Position numbers and translations under genes: made by a program. A DNA stretch of 23,639 nucleotides. It comes from Lachnospiraceae bacterium. Its GTDB lineage: Bacteria; Bacillota; Clostridia; Lachnospirales; Lachnospiraceae. The stretch's first letter is position 1; every line of letters starts with the position of its first letter. Shown one piece after another: positions 6,590-13,843 of this stretch. The stretch is taken from NCBI GenBank assembly GCA_017420605.1, contig JAFOIS010000262.1, forward strand, positions 1-23,639, given 5' to 3'. The notes beneath the pieces are model-generated. The model had not been told where the DNA came from, made no database searches, and worked only from the letters and a program-made list of their open reading frames with translations.

Positions 6590-8264
6590 TGGTAATGGAC
6601 TCCTTCAGCTTGGACAGGGCGATCTTGGTCTCGGCGGCAGTCTCGCCAAGCAGGCTCGCGATCTCCTGTACGATGCGCATCTGCTTGTCCACTACCTTGT
6701 CGGCCACCTCCACGGTCTGGCGGCTGATCTCCTCCCGCGCCCGGCGCTCTTCCTCCTCTTCGCTGACGTCACGCATGATGCAGAGCAGCATCCGCCCGCC
6801 TTCGGCCGGCACGATGGTCTGCTGCACGGTGCAGCCGTACTCCGCGAGGTAGGAACGCTCATGGAAAATACCGCGGCCGGTGTCCCGCACCTTCATGAAA
6901 GGCGTGGGATCCAGGATGCGGATCACCTGATCGCCCAGCACCGCGCTTTCGGAACGCAGGTGAAGGATCTTGAGGGCGGCGGGGTTGATCTGCTGCACCT
7001 CCAGCTGGTCATTGAGCATGATGATGCCGTTGGGGCTGTTGCGGGAGATGGTATCGTTGACATTTTCCGCCTTTTCCATCAGATAGGGCAGACACATCGA
7101 GATCTCCGCCTTGCCCTGGTAAATGGCGATGGCCTTTTCCCGGCAGGTGTCATAACCGCAGGAGCCGCAGTTCAGTTCCTGACTGGGCTTGAACTTGCCC
7201 ATTTCCCGCAGGATCTCCCGGATCTCCGTTTCAGTCGGCATGATGGCCCGCTGCTCAATGGACGCAAAGTTCTTGCGCAGCTTAGCGGCTTCCGGCTGCG
7301 CGATCTCAAAATCCTTTTCTCCGGCGTACCGGGCCACCGCCAGATAATCCTTGAGCGGGCTGTGGCCGTACTTTTCCATCACCGGCCCGCCCGCGCAGCT
7401 GCCCGCGCAGGCGCTCATCTCGATAAAGCAGTGGTGGATCCTGCCCTGCTCGATCTCCTTCAGGGCCGCGATGCAGTTTTCCACGCCGTCCAGCGCCATG
7501 TAACTGTAGTTGGGCGCGCTCATCGCCATGGTCTTTAGGATGCCGCCGGTGGTCGGGAAGAACCTGGCACGGCTGTGCGGATCCGGCTGCTGCTCGCGCT
7601 TCAGCTCGATCCCTTCGTTTTTCAGCCAGTTGGTCAGTTCTTCATAGGTGAGTACCGCGTCCACGATGCCTTCGTAGTATTCGGCTTCGTCCTTCTTGGC
7701 AACGCACGGGCCGATGAAGACGGTCTTCGCGTTCGGGATGCGCCGCTTGATATCCTCGCAGTGGGCCTGCATGGGCGACAGCACGTCCGCAAGATACGGC
7801 AGGACCCGGGGGAAATGTTTCTGGATCAGCAGATTGACGGAATGGCAGCAGGAGGAGATGACCACGTCCCTGTCTTCCTCCATCAGGATACGGTCGTATT
7901 CCCGTTTGACCAGCGTGGCCCCCAGGGCGGTCTCCTCCACGTCGTAGAAGCCCAGTTTTTTCAGCGCTTCCCGCATGGCCTCGATACCGACTCCCTCGTA
8001 GTTGGCCACGAAGGAGGGCGCCAGTGACACCACCACGGGATCGCCGCTCTGAATGAGGACTTTTGTTTTCTCCGTCTCGTCCACGATCTCCTTGGCGTTC
8101 TGGGGGCAGACCACGAAGCAATGACCGCACAGGATGCATTCATTGCCGATGATGTGCGCCTGGTTGCCGGAGAAGCGGATGGACTTCACCGGGCAGTGCC
8201 GGATGCATTTATAGCAGTTTTTGCAGTTGGACTTTTTCAGCGTCAGACAGTTCGCCATTTTCAC
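6582..8264 (-). CDS. hydS: Sensory [FeFe]-hydrogenase (HydS type) with PAS domain
   Basis: This 560-residue protein is a hydrogenase-like sensor. Residues 14-53 carry two 4Fe-4S motifs (Cys 14/17/20/24 and 43/46/49/53). The H-domain follows with L1 SSCCHS (Cys139-140), L2 IGPCVAKKDE (Cys187) and L3 SACAGSCAGGP (Cys286 and 290). A further cluster motif, CGSCGYDTC, lies at 366-374 with Cys391. A PAS domain at about 402-500 includes NGIIMLNDQLEVQQINPAA. The C-terminus (500-555) is helical and charged, probably a signalling coiled coil, and there is no kinase or cyclase domain. This architecture matches group C, proposed H2 sensors. The start at 8264 overlaps the upstream stop as ATGA. The His after the L1 cysteines replaces the Pro of catalytic enzymes, in keeping with low turnover. 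The signal is likely passed to the adjacent phosphatase. Confidence 0.87.
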   Translation of the reverse strand: MKMANCLTLKKSNCKNCYKCIRHCPVKSIRFSGNQAHIIGNECILCGHCFVVCPQNAKEIVDETEKTKVLIQSGDPVVVSLAPSFVANYEGVGIEAMREALKKLGFYDVEETALGATLVKREYDRILMEEDRDVVISSCCHSVNLLIQKHFPRVLPYLADVLSPMQAHCEDIKRRIPNAKTVFIGPCVAKKDEAEYYEGIVDAVLTYEELTNWLKNEGIELKREQQPDPHSRARFFPTTGGILKTMAMSAPNYSYMALDGVENCIAALKEIEQGRIHHCFIEMSACAGSCAGGPVMEKYGHSPLKDYLAVARYAGEKDFEIAQPEAAKLRKNFASIEQRAIMPTETEIREILREMGKFKPSQELNCGSCGYDTCREKAIAIYQGKAEISMCLPYLMEKAENVNDTISRNSPNGIIMLNDQLEVQQINPAALKILHLRSESAVLGDQVIRILDPTPFMKVRDTGRGIFHERSYLAEYGCTVQQTIVPAEGGRMLLCIMRDVSEEEEERRAREEISRQTVEVADKVVDKQMRIVQEIASLLGETAAETKIALSKLKESITNE

Positions 8265-8500
8265 ACCTTCGCTTTCATTTCTTTTTCAAAGAAAGAAGTG
8301 ACCGTTTCCGGCGTTACGGAGAAGAAGTTTCCATCCACCGTGACGCATACACCCTGCTGGCATTTGCCCATGCAGAAGGTGCCGCCAAGTTCGATCCTGT
8401 CGCCCAGATTTTCTTCGGCGATCAGATTCTGCAGTTTCTCCACCACCGGGCGGGAGCCCTTGATGTGGCAGGAGGAGCCGATGCAGACCGTTACTTTCAT
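8261..8500 (-). CDS. Thioredoxin-like [2Fe-2S] ferredoxin (NuoE/HydC C-terminal type)
   Basis: This 79-residue protein is a stand-alone thioredoxin-fold [2Fe-2S] ferredoxin, related to the cluster domain of NuoE and HydC subunits. The four ligands are C6 and C11 (CIGSSC) and C43 and C47 (CMGKC), the expected CX4C...CX3C layout. The length is that of the domain alone, without the N-terminal helical part of NuoE. The start at 8500 has AAAGGAGA eight bases upstream. It is the first gene of the hydrogenase operon and overlaps hydS by four bases (ATGA). It probably carries electrons to or from one of the two hydrogenases, or sets the redox state of the sensor; which of these is not visible. Confidence 0.88.
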   Translation of the reverse strand: MKVTVCIGSSCHIKGSRPVVEKLQNLIAEENLGDRIELGGTFCMGKCQQGVCVTVDGNFFSVTPETVTSFFEKEMKAKV

Positions 8501-8560
8501 TTTTCAGTCTCCTTTTGATTTGAGATGCGGAATGAGACGGGATGCAGAATATTCACCATT

Positions 8561-8592
8561 ATTATATTACGGCAGATTCTGCCTTCCCGCAA
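8561..8592 (-). promoter_or_regulatory. Hydrogenase operon promoter
   Basis: TTGCGG (8592-8587) is followed after 17 bases by TAATAT (8569-8564). An overlapping perfect TATAAT (8566-8561) lies at 20 bases. The spacer is occupied by a palindrome (8571-8583). The leader would be about 55 nt. Confidence 0.6.
8571..8583. promoter_or_regulatory. Palindromic operator candidate inside the hydrogenase promoter spacer
   Basis: GGCAGA and TCTGCC are perfectly inverted around one base and fill the space between the -35 and -10 boxes. A protein bound here would block or twist the promoter. It does not look like the Rex site (TTGTGA-type arms). Confidence 0.5.
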
Positions 8593-8647
8593 GCATTCCA
8601 CCGCCGCAATCGGGAAACTGATGCGGCCCGTCTGCGGAAGTTCCCAG

Positions 8648-8675
8648 TTGTTTTTTTCCGCCGGGAGTGTACAAT
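8648..8675 (+). promoter_or_regulatory. Predicted promoter of the MFS transporter gene
   Basis: TTGTTT (8648-8653), 16 bases, TACAAT (8670-8675), placing the start near 8682 and leaving a leader of about 80 nt. It is divergent from the hydrogenase promoter, about 60 bases apart. Confidence 0.55.
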
Positions 8676-8763
8676 TATCGTTCGTAATACAGGATCATGG
8701 CCGTACTTACCGGATCTGCGGAAACAGTATGACATCGCGCGGACATGCCCCGCGGGAGGCTCT

Positions 8764-10032
8764 ATGGACAGTAAAAAAGAACTCCGCCGCTTTACGCTGC
8801 TGCTCTTCGCGACCTACTTTGCCGCGTACTTCAACCGGATCAGTCTCGGCGCGGTGATCGTCGACATGACCGCTCGTACGGCTTTTACCAACGCCCAGCT
8901 GTCGCTGGCGCTGACCGTCAACTTCATCACCTACGGCGTCGTCCAGCTCCTGTCCGGATACCTCGGCGACAGGCTGCAGCCGAGGACCCTGATCCTTTCC
9001 GGTCTTCTTATGACCGCCCTTATGAACCTGTCCGTTCCGTTCGCCCCCTCCCCCGCGGCACTCTGCGTGATCTGGTGCGTCAACGGATTCGCACAGTCTC
9101 TCTTCTGGCCGCCCATCACGCGCCTGCTTGTCAACTGCGTGCCGCAGAAAAACTATGAATCCGCGCTGATGAAAGTCTGCTGGGGCGCCAACGGCGGTTC
9201 CATCGCCGTCTTCCTCTTTGCCGCGTTTTATGCGGCCGTGCTGGATTTCCGGGCGATGTTCGTCACCGCCGCCGCGCTCGCGCTGATCATGTTTTTCTTC
9301 GTCTTCCGCAGCTGCCCGCTTCTGCCTGCCGGACAGGGCAGTGCCGGCGCAGCGGATCACGCGGCGGACCGGACTGCCGAAGATACGGCTGCCCGTTCCG
9401 TGCAGGCGCCTGCCCGCGCCGCCGCGCCGATGCGCACCGTCGTGACCCCGTTCTTCCTCATTACGATGTTCACCATCCTTCTGCACGGAAGCCTTAAGGA
9501 AGGCATCTCCTCCTGGATGCCGACCTTCATTTCCGAAAACTTCACCTTAAGCAACAGTCTTTCGATCCTTTCCGGCGTCATGATGCCGGTCCTCGCGATC
9601 GTCTATCTCAAGTTTTCCGAAACGGTCTTCCGCGCCTTCCGGGAGGACCTGATGCGTTCCACGGCGCTCTTCTTTTCGATCAGCGCCGCCTCGGCGGTCC
9701 TGCTTTCTGTTTTCAACGGAAAGAACGCGGTCCTGTCCGTCGTCTTTGCGGCGCTCGTGTGCGCCTCCATGCACGGCGTGAACCTCATGCTGGTCTGTAC
9801 GCTGCCTTCGTACTATAAAAAAACCGGACACGTTTCGCTCGTGTCCGGCATTCTGAATGCTGCGACCTATATCGGCACCGCTTCGGCTACCTACGGCATC
9901 CCGTACTTCTCCTCGCGCTTCGGCTGGAAGACCATGATCGCCATCTGGTTTGCCACGGCGCTCTCCGGCGCCGTCCTCTGTATCGTCCTTGCGCCGCGCG
10001 CCCGCGCGCTCCGGGACGAGGCCGGCGCCTGA
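8764..10032 (+). CDS. Major facilitator superfamily transporter
   Basis: This 422-residue integral membrane protein has about twelve hydrophobic segments in two halves, separated by an Ala-rich hydrophilic loop at about residues 185-220. The cytoplasmic loop after the second helix carries SGYLGDRLQPR (about 64-74), the MFS motif A. FNRISLG near residue 25 and FWPPITRLL near 114-122 recall the organophosphate:phosphate antiporter branch (GlpT/UhpT), so a sugar phosphate or organic anion is plausible but unproved. The start chosen, 8764, has GGGAGG four bases upstream and directly precedes the first helix. A longer frame reaching back to 8542 would add 74 non-hydrophobic residues and cover the promoter, so it is rejected. 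It is transcribed alone and divergently from the hydrogenase operon. Confidence 0.88.
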   Translation: MDSKKELRRFTLLLFATYFAAYFNRISLGAVIVDMTARTAFTNAQLSLALTVNFITYGVVQLLSGYLGDRLQPRTLILSGLLMTALMNLSVPFAPSPAALCVIWCVNGFAQSLFWPPITRLLVNCVPQKNYESALMKVCWGANGGSIAVFLFAAFYAAVLDFRAMFVTAAALALIMFFFVFRSCPLLPAGQGSAGAADHAADRTAEDTAARSVQAPARAAAPMRTVVTPFFLITMFTILLHGSLKEGISSWMPTFISENFTLSNSLSILSGVMMPVLAIVYLKFSETVFRAFREDLMRSTALFFSISAASAVLLSVFNGKNAVLSVVFAALVCASMHGVNLMLVCTLPSYYKKTGHVSLVSGILNAATYIGTASATYGIPYFSSRFGWKTMIAIWFATALSGAVLCIVLAPRARALRDEAGA

Positions 10033-10065
10033 TAAGAAAAGTCAGCGCCGTATCCTAGAGATCTC

Positions 10066-10090
10066 CGGCGCTCCTGCGCCGTTATTTCTT
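10066..10090 (+). terminator. Terminator of the MFS transporter gene
   Basis: CGGCGC (10066-10071), loop TCCT, GCGCCG (10076-10081), then TTATTTCTT. The T-run overlaps the stop codon of the converging fbp gene (10082-10084). On the opposite strand a longer-loop pairing with a TGACTTTTCTT tail (near 10036-10051) could end fbp transcripts. Confidence 0.7.
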
Positions 10091-12046
10091 CCCTTTCTCC
10101 GCGATCTCACCGCTCCGGTACGCCGCAAGGAGCTCCTCAAGCTCCGCGATCCGGATCTTGAGCCGTCCGCCGTTGTCCGTATCGCCGACGGAGAGCCGGT
10201 GATGCCGGCGTTCCACGACTTCCCGGTTGGAGTGGATGTCGCTCCCTTTTTCCACCACTTCCGCAAGCGACGTGAACGGCTCGTGCGCGACGATGTTCAT
10301 GCCGTGGGAGTTGTAGACGAGCGTATAGCCGGCGATCGCCGTGACCTTCTGGTAGGCTTTCGAGAAGCCGCCGTCGATGATGAGGACCCGTCCGCCGCAC
10401 TTGATCGGGCTCTCTCCCGCTTTCGTCTTGACCGGGACGTGGCCGTTGATGATATGGCTGTGCTTGTGGTTCAGGCCGAACTCATGGAGGATCATCTCCA
10501 CCGTCTCGGGGTTCTCGATCTGCGTATAGTAGGAATTTTTGACCTCTTTGTGCGTCTCGGATTCCTCGATGAAGTACCGCTCGAAGGTCGCCATCTTATC
10601 CTTGCCGAAGAGAGGCGATTCCCTGCTGCACCAGATCCACCACATGATATCGCGGCCGCGGCCGCGCATTTCCTCATCCCGCGAAACGAAGGCCTGGCGG
10701 ACGTAGCGGTCCAGCGCGTCGTAAAGCGCTTTCCCGTGATACGTCTTTCCGAAGAGCGTCACGTCGAGAAGGTTCCCTTCGTCGTCGAGCGGCATGCAGC
10801 CGTGATAGAGAAGGTTGTGGTTGTATACGAGATAGAGCGCCCCCTCGTTGAGGAGCAGCTCCATATGGCGCTGCAGCCTTTCGCACCCGATGAACGATTC
10901 GCGGAGGCGTTCGACGACGTAGGCTTCCTCCTCCGTCAGCGCATAGGGATCCGCCGGATCGATCGTCGGGAAGTTGGTGTCCAGCATGGCGTATTCCTGC
11001 CCGCCGATCGTGATCGTTCCCTTTTCATAGTCGATCATGTGCAGCAGCGCGCGATCCTGCATGTGCAGCTCCGGCCGCTCAAGGCAGAGCGCGCCCTCCA
11101 GTTTGAACTGGATGACCGAGATCGCTTTGTGCATCTGCTTCGTGAGCGCGAGCTCCGCCGGCGTCGCGTCCGCTTCGGCCTTGCAGGCAAAAAGCGCGCA
11201 CGGATCTTCGGCGTAGCGTTCCGCGGCGAACTGCGCGAGCGGCAGCAGGTTGATCCCGTAGCCGTCCTCCAGCGTCGGCAGATTCCCGTAGCGGGCGCAG
11301 ATACGCACGACGTTCGCGATGCAGGCCGTCTGTCCGGCCGCCGCGCCCATCCACAGGATGTCGTGGTTGCCCCACTGGATGTCGAGGGAATGATATTTTT
11401 CGAGACGGTCCATGATCTTATCGGCGCCGTTGCCGCGGTCGAAGATATCGCCGAGGATGTGCAGGCGGTCAATGACCAGGCGCTGGATCAGTTCGCCGAA
11501 AACGACGATGCAGCGTTCCGCCCGGCCGATCCGGATGATCGTGTTGATGATCTCCTCGTAATAGCCTTCCTTGTCCTCGACGTCGGATTTCTCCGTGATC
11601 AGTTCCTCGATCACGTATGCAAAATCCTTCGGCATGGCCTTGCGGACCTTGGAGCGCGTATATTTGCTCGCGCAGTGACGGCAGACGGCGACGAGGCGGT
11701 ACAGCATCGTCTTGTACCAGTCCTCCATCTCCTCCGGCTTCTTTTTTGCCTTGACGTACTCGATCTTTTCCGCCGGGTAATAAATAAGAGACGCCAGTTC
11801 GCGGATCACCGAATGGGAGAGCGTATGCGCGTAGACTTCCTCGATCTTGCGGCGGATGGATCCGGACCCGTTGCGCAGAACGTGCGAGAAGGCGTCGTAT
11901 TCCCCGTGGATATCGGAAATGAAATGCTCGGTGCCTTTCGGCAGGTTGATGATCGACGAGAGGTTGATGATCTCCGTCGCCGCGTCGGCGATGGTCGGAT
12001 AAAGCTCGGCAAGCAGTTTAAGATAGGAAGCCCTTGTTCTTTCCAT
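10082..12046 (-). CDS. fbp: Fructose-1,6-bisphosphatase, class III
   Basis: This 654-residue cytoplasmic enzyme dephosphorylates fructose-1,6-bisphosphate to fructose-6-phosphate in gluconeogenesis. It is the large Firmicutes-type class III enzyme of the calcineurin-like metallophosphatase superfamily. Metal-site motifs are seen in order: SDIHGEYD (D45 and H47), GDIFDRG (199-205) and GNHD (226-229). Full length is about as expected for Bacillus and Clostridium homologues. The start at 12046 gives MERTRASY, preceded by AAAGGAG eleven bases upstream. An ATG nine codons earlier overlaps that ribosome binding site and is less likely. It is monocistronic, with a promoter at 12086-12114, divergent from the deacetylase gene. 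It links amino-sugar and galactose carbon to the hexose-phosphate pool. Confidence 0.95.
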   Translation of the reverse strand: MERTRASYLKLLAELYPTIADAATEIINLSSIINLPKGTEHFISDIHGEYDAFSHVLRNGSGSIRRKIEEVYAHTLSHSVIRELASLIYYPAEKIEYVKAKKKPEEMEDWYKTMLYRLVAVCRHCASKYTRSKVRKAMPKDFAYVIEELITEKSDVEDKEGYYEEIINTIIRIGRAERCIVVFGELIQRLVIDRLHILGDIFDRGNGADKIMDRLEKYHSLDIQWGNHDILWMGAAAGQTACIANVVRICARYGNLPTLEDGYGINLLPLAQFAAERYAEDPCALFACKAEADATPAELALTKQMHKAISVIQFKLEGALCLERPELHMQDRALLHMIDYEKGTITIGGQEYAMLDTNFPTIDPADPYALTEEEAYVVERLRESFIGCERLQRHMELLLNEGALYLVYNHNLLYHGCMPLDDEGNLLDVTLFGKTYHGKALYDALDRYVRQAFVSRDEEMRGRGRDIMWWIWCSRESPLFGKDKMATFERYFIEESETHKEVKNSYYTQIENPETVEMILHEFGLNHKHSHIINGHVPVKTKAGESPIKCGGRVLIIDGGFSKAYQKVTAIAGYTLVYNSHGMNIVAHEPFTSLAEVVEKGSDIHSNREVVERRHHRLSVGDTDNGGRLKIRIAELEELLAAYRSGEIAEKGKK

Positions 12047-12085
12047 GGAAAATGCTTCTCCTTTTTTCATCATTTCATGATACGT

Positions 12086-12114
12086 ACTTTACAGGATTCC
12101 CGCGAAAACCGCAA
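12086..12114 (-). promoter_or_regulatory. Predicted fbp promoter
   Basis: TTGCGG (12114-12109), 17 bases, TAAAGT (12091-12086), with TG beside the -10. The -10 is 4/6. A CCGCGGG/CCCGCGG inverted repeat at 12118-12142 lies just upstream and may be an operator shared with the divergent gene. Confidence 0.5.
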
Positions 12115-12117
12115 GTG

Positions 12118-12142
12118 CCGCGGGATGCACAAGTCCCCGCGG
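12118..12142. repeat. GC-rich inverted repeat between divergent promoters
   Basis: CCGCGGG (12118-12124) and CCCGCGG (12136-12142) are separated by 11 bases. There is no T-run. It sits 4 bases upstream of the fbp -35 box and 45 bases from the deacetylase -35. Confidence 0.4.
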
Positions 12143-12186
12143 ATGCTTCGGCGGAGAGGCAAATTGCGCGGATACGGGGGCGGCTA

Positions 12187-12215
12187 TGGACGGAACCGGC
12201 ATTTGCCTGTATAAT
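12187..12215 (+). promoter_or_regulatory. Predicted promoter of the CE4 deacetylase gene
   Basis: TGGACG (12187-12192), 17 bases, then a perfect TATAAT (12210-12215). The -35 is 4/6. Leader about 47 nt. Confidence 0.6.
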
Positions 12216-12268
12216 ATAAAGACGGTTTTGCGCATCCTAAACGATATGGAAGCGGGAAAGGACTGGCC

Positions 12269-13744
12269 ATGCCGGCAAACGAACAGGGCGAATACGCGTC
12301 AATGATGGAACGGAGAAGGAAACGCCGTATGAAGCGGCGTCTTGTCCGCGTTGCGACCGCGCTCGTTTTTATCATCGTGCTGGTGCTCGCCGTCGTCTTT
12401 GTACGCACTATCTCCCGGCGCGGCAGCATCCGGTCGGCGGCGGAACGCGAATCGCTCGCGGCGCAGATCTCCGCCGAAGAGACGGCGCTTCTCGAGAAGC
12501 AGGCCCTGATGGCGGAAGCCGCCGAGATCGCGAAGGGATATGACTACGACGGCGCGATCGCGCACCTGATGAGCGCGGACAGCTTCGACCTTGACAACGA
12601 CATTCTCAACGAGATCGGACGCTACACCTCCATCAAGGCGACGCTCCAGCCGGTCGACCCGCTCCTTGTGCCGCATATTTTCTACCATTCGCTCATCGTC
12701 GATCCCGAAAGGGCCTTTGATACGTACCTTTGGGATGACGAGACGATCGCCGGAACGAACGCCTGGATGACGACCGTGCCGGAATTCGACGCGATCACGC
12801 GCCAGATGTACGACAACGGCTGGGTCTTCGTGCGCCTCAAGGATCTCGTCGTGGAAAAACGAGACGCGATGGGCAACGTCACCTTCAGCCCGAACGACTC
12901 CCTCCTGCTCCCGCAGGGCAAGAAGGCGGTCGTCCTGTCGATCGACGACTGGAGCTATTATCACACGTATGACGGAAAAGGCTATGCCGACAAGGCGGTC
13001 GTGGACGAACTCGGCCGTGTGAAGTGCCAGTATACCGACAAGCAGGGCAACGTATCCATCGGCGACTACGACGTCGTGCCGCGTCTCAACACGTTCCTCA
13101 CCCTGCATCCGGACGGCGCCTACAAGGGCGCGCGCGGCATGATCGCCATGACCGGCTATAACGGCGTCATGGGCTACCGTACGGACGCCGCCTATGATAC
13201 CGGCGAAAACATCGACTGGGAACAGGTGGATTACCTTGCGCAGCACCCCGACTTCGATTATCAGAAGGAAGTCGAAGAAGCCAAAAAAGTCGCGCAGGCC
13301 GTCAAGGACTCCGGCTGGGAATTCGCCTGCCACACCTGGGGCCATCTTTCCGTGACCGGCCTCGGCGTGGAGACGCTCTCCGCCGACCAGGAGCGCTGGC
13401 AGAAGACCGTCGCGAACATCGTCGGCAAGACCGACATCATCATCTTCGCGCACGGCGCCGACATCGGAAACTGGCGGCCGTACGACGCCGAAACGAATCC
13501 GGTCTACGCCTACTTCAAGAGCATGGGCTACAACTACTACTGCAACGTCGACGCCTCGACCCAGCACTGGGTCCAGATCAATAAGGACAACGTCCGCCAG
13601 GGGCGTATCGACTGCGACGGCCTGCAGATGTACCGGGCGCGCGAAGGCCTCGGCAAGATCAATCCTTTCGAGGGAATGTTCGACGTCGCCTCCGTCTTCG
13701 ACCCCGTCCGTCCGACGCCCGTCACTGCGACCGGCAAGGAGTAA
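12269..13744 (+). CDS. Membrane-anchored polysaccharide deacetylase-like protein (CE4/NodB fold)
   Basis: This 491-residue protein starts with a short basic cytoplasmic tail (RRRKRRMKRR) and one membrane segment at about 29-46, so the enzyme domain lies outside the cell. A charged helical, probably coiled-coil stretch follows at about 55-125. The NodB-type domain begins with SIDDW at 224-228 (the catalytic and metal Asp pair) and has HTWGH at 355-359 (metal histidines). About 125 residues lie between these motifs, longer than in typical CE4 enzymes. After them, AHGADIG (394-400) stands where the family usually has its Arg-Pro motif. The likely job is N-deacetylation of peptidoglycan or a surface glycan. 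The start at 12269 has AAAGGA six bases upstream. The gene stands alone, with promoter and terminator. Catalytic activity is inferred. Confidence 0.83.
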   Translation: MPANEQGEYASMMERRRKRRMKRRLVRVATALVFIIVLVLAVVFVRTISRRGSIRSAAERESLAAQISAEETALLEKQALMAEAAEIAKGYDYDGAIAHLMSADSFDLDNDILNEIGRYTSIKATLQPVDPLLVPHIFYHSLIVDPERAFDTYLWDDETIAGTNAWMTTVPEFDAITRQMYDNGWVFVRLKDLVVEKRDAMGNVTFSPNDSLLLPQGKKAVVLSIDDWSYYHTYDGKGYADKAVVDELGRVKCQYTDKQGNVSIGDYDVVPRLNTFLTLHPDGAYKGARGMIAMTGYNGVMGYRTDAAYDTGENIDWEQVDYLAQHPDFDYQKEVEEAKKVAQAVKDSGWEFACHTWGHLSVTGLGVETLSADQERWQKTVANIVGKTDIIIFAHGADIGNWRPYDAETNPVYAYFKSMGYNYYCNVDASTQHWVQINKDNVRQGRIDCDGLQMYRAREGLGKINPFEGMFDVASVFDPVRPTPVTATGKE

Positions 13745-13777
13745 GGAACCATCAGATAAACAGGGAAGATCATACAA

Positions 13778-13820
13778 ATACGGCTGCTCCCCTTCCGGGA
13801 ACAGCCGTATCTTTTCTTTC
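13778..13820 (+). terminator. Terminator after the CE4 gene, possibly bidirectional
   Basis: ATACGGCTG and CAGCCGTAT (13778-13786 and 13802-13810) pair over 9 bp, then one mismatch and TCCC/GGGA, with a 5-base loop. CTTTTCTTTC follows on the plus strand. On the minus strand only a weak TTTG follows, so it may also slow transcripts leaving the transketolase genes. Confidence 0.85.
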
Positions 13821-13843
13821 GTCCTTAAAACAGCCTGCGCTTC

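Noticed and set aside
5045..6595. A 516-codon plus-strand frame opposite the hydrogenase and phosphatase genes
   Set aside because: It is rich in His, Val and Gly runs typical of an antisense shadow, has no ribosome site, and covers parts of two well-supported genes.
8542..8763. N-terminal extension of the MFS transporter
   Set aside because: It covers the predicted promoter, is not hydrophobic and has no ribosome site; the ATG at 8764 has GGGAGG.
9950..12214. A 754-codon open frame on the plus strand opposite fbp
   Set aside because: It mirrors the class III FBPase on the other strand, has no family features, and is explained by the high GC content and codon bias of the real gene.
12299..13777. 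A 492-codon minus-strand frame opposite the CE4 gene
   Set aside because: The plus-strand protein has a membrane anchor, catalytic motifs, promoter and terminator; the minus-strand frame has none.
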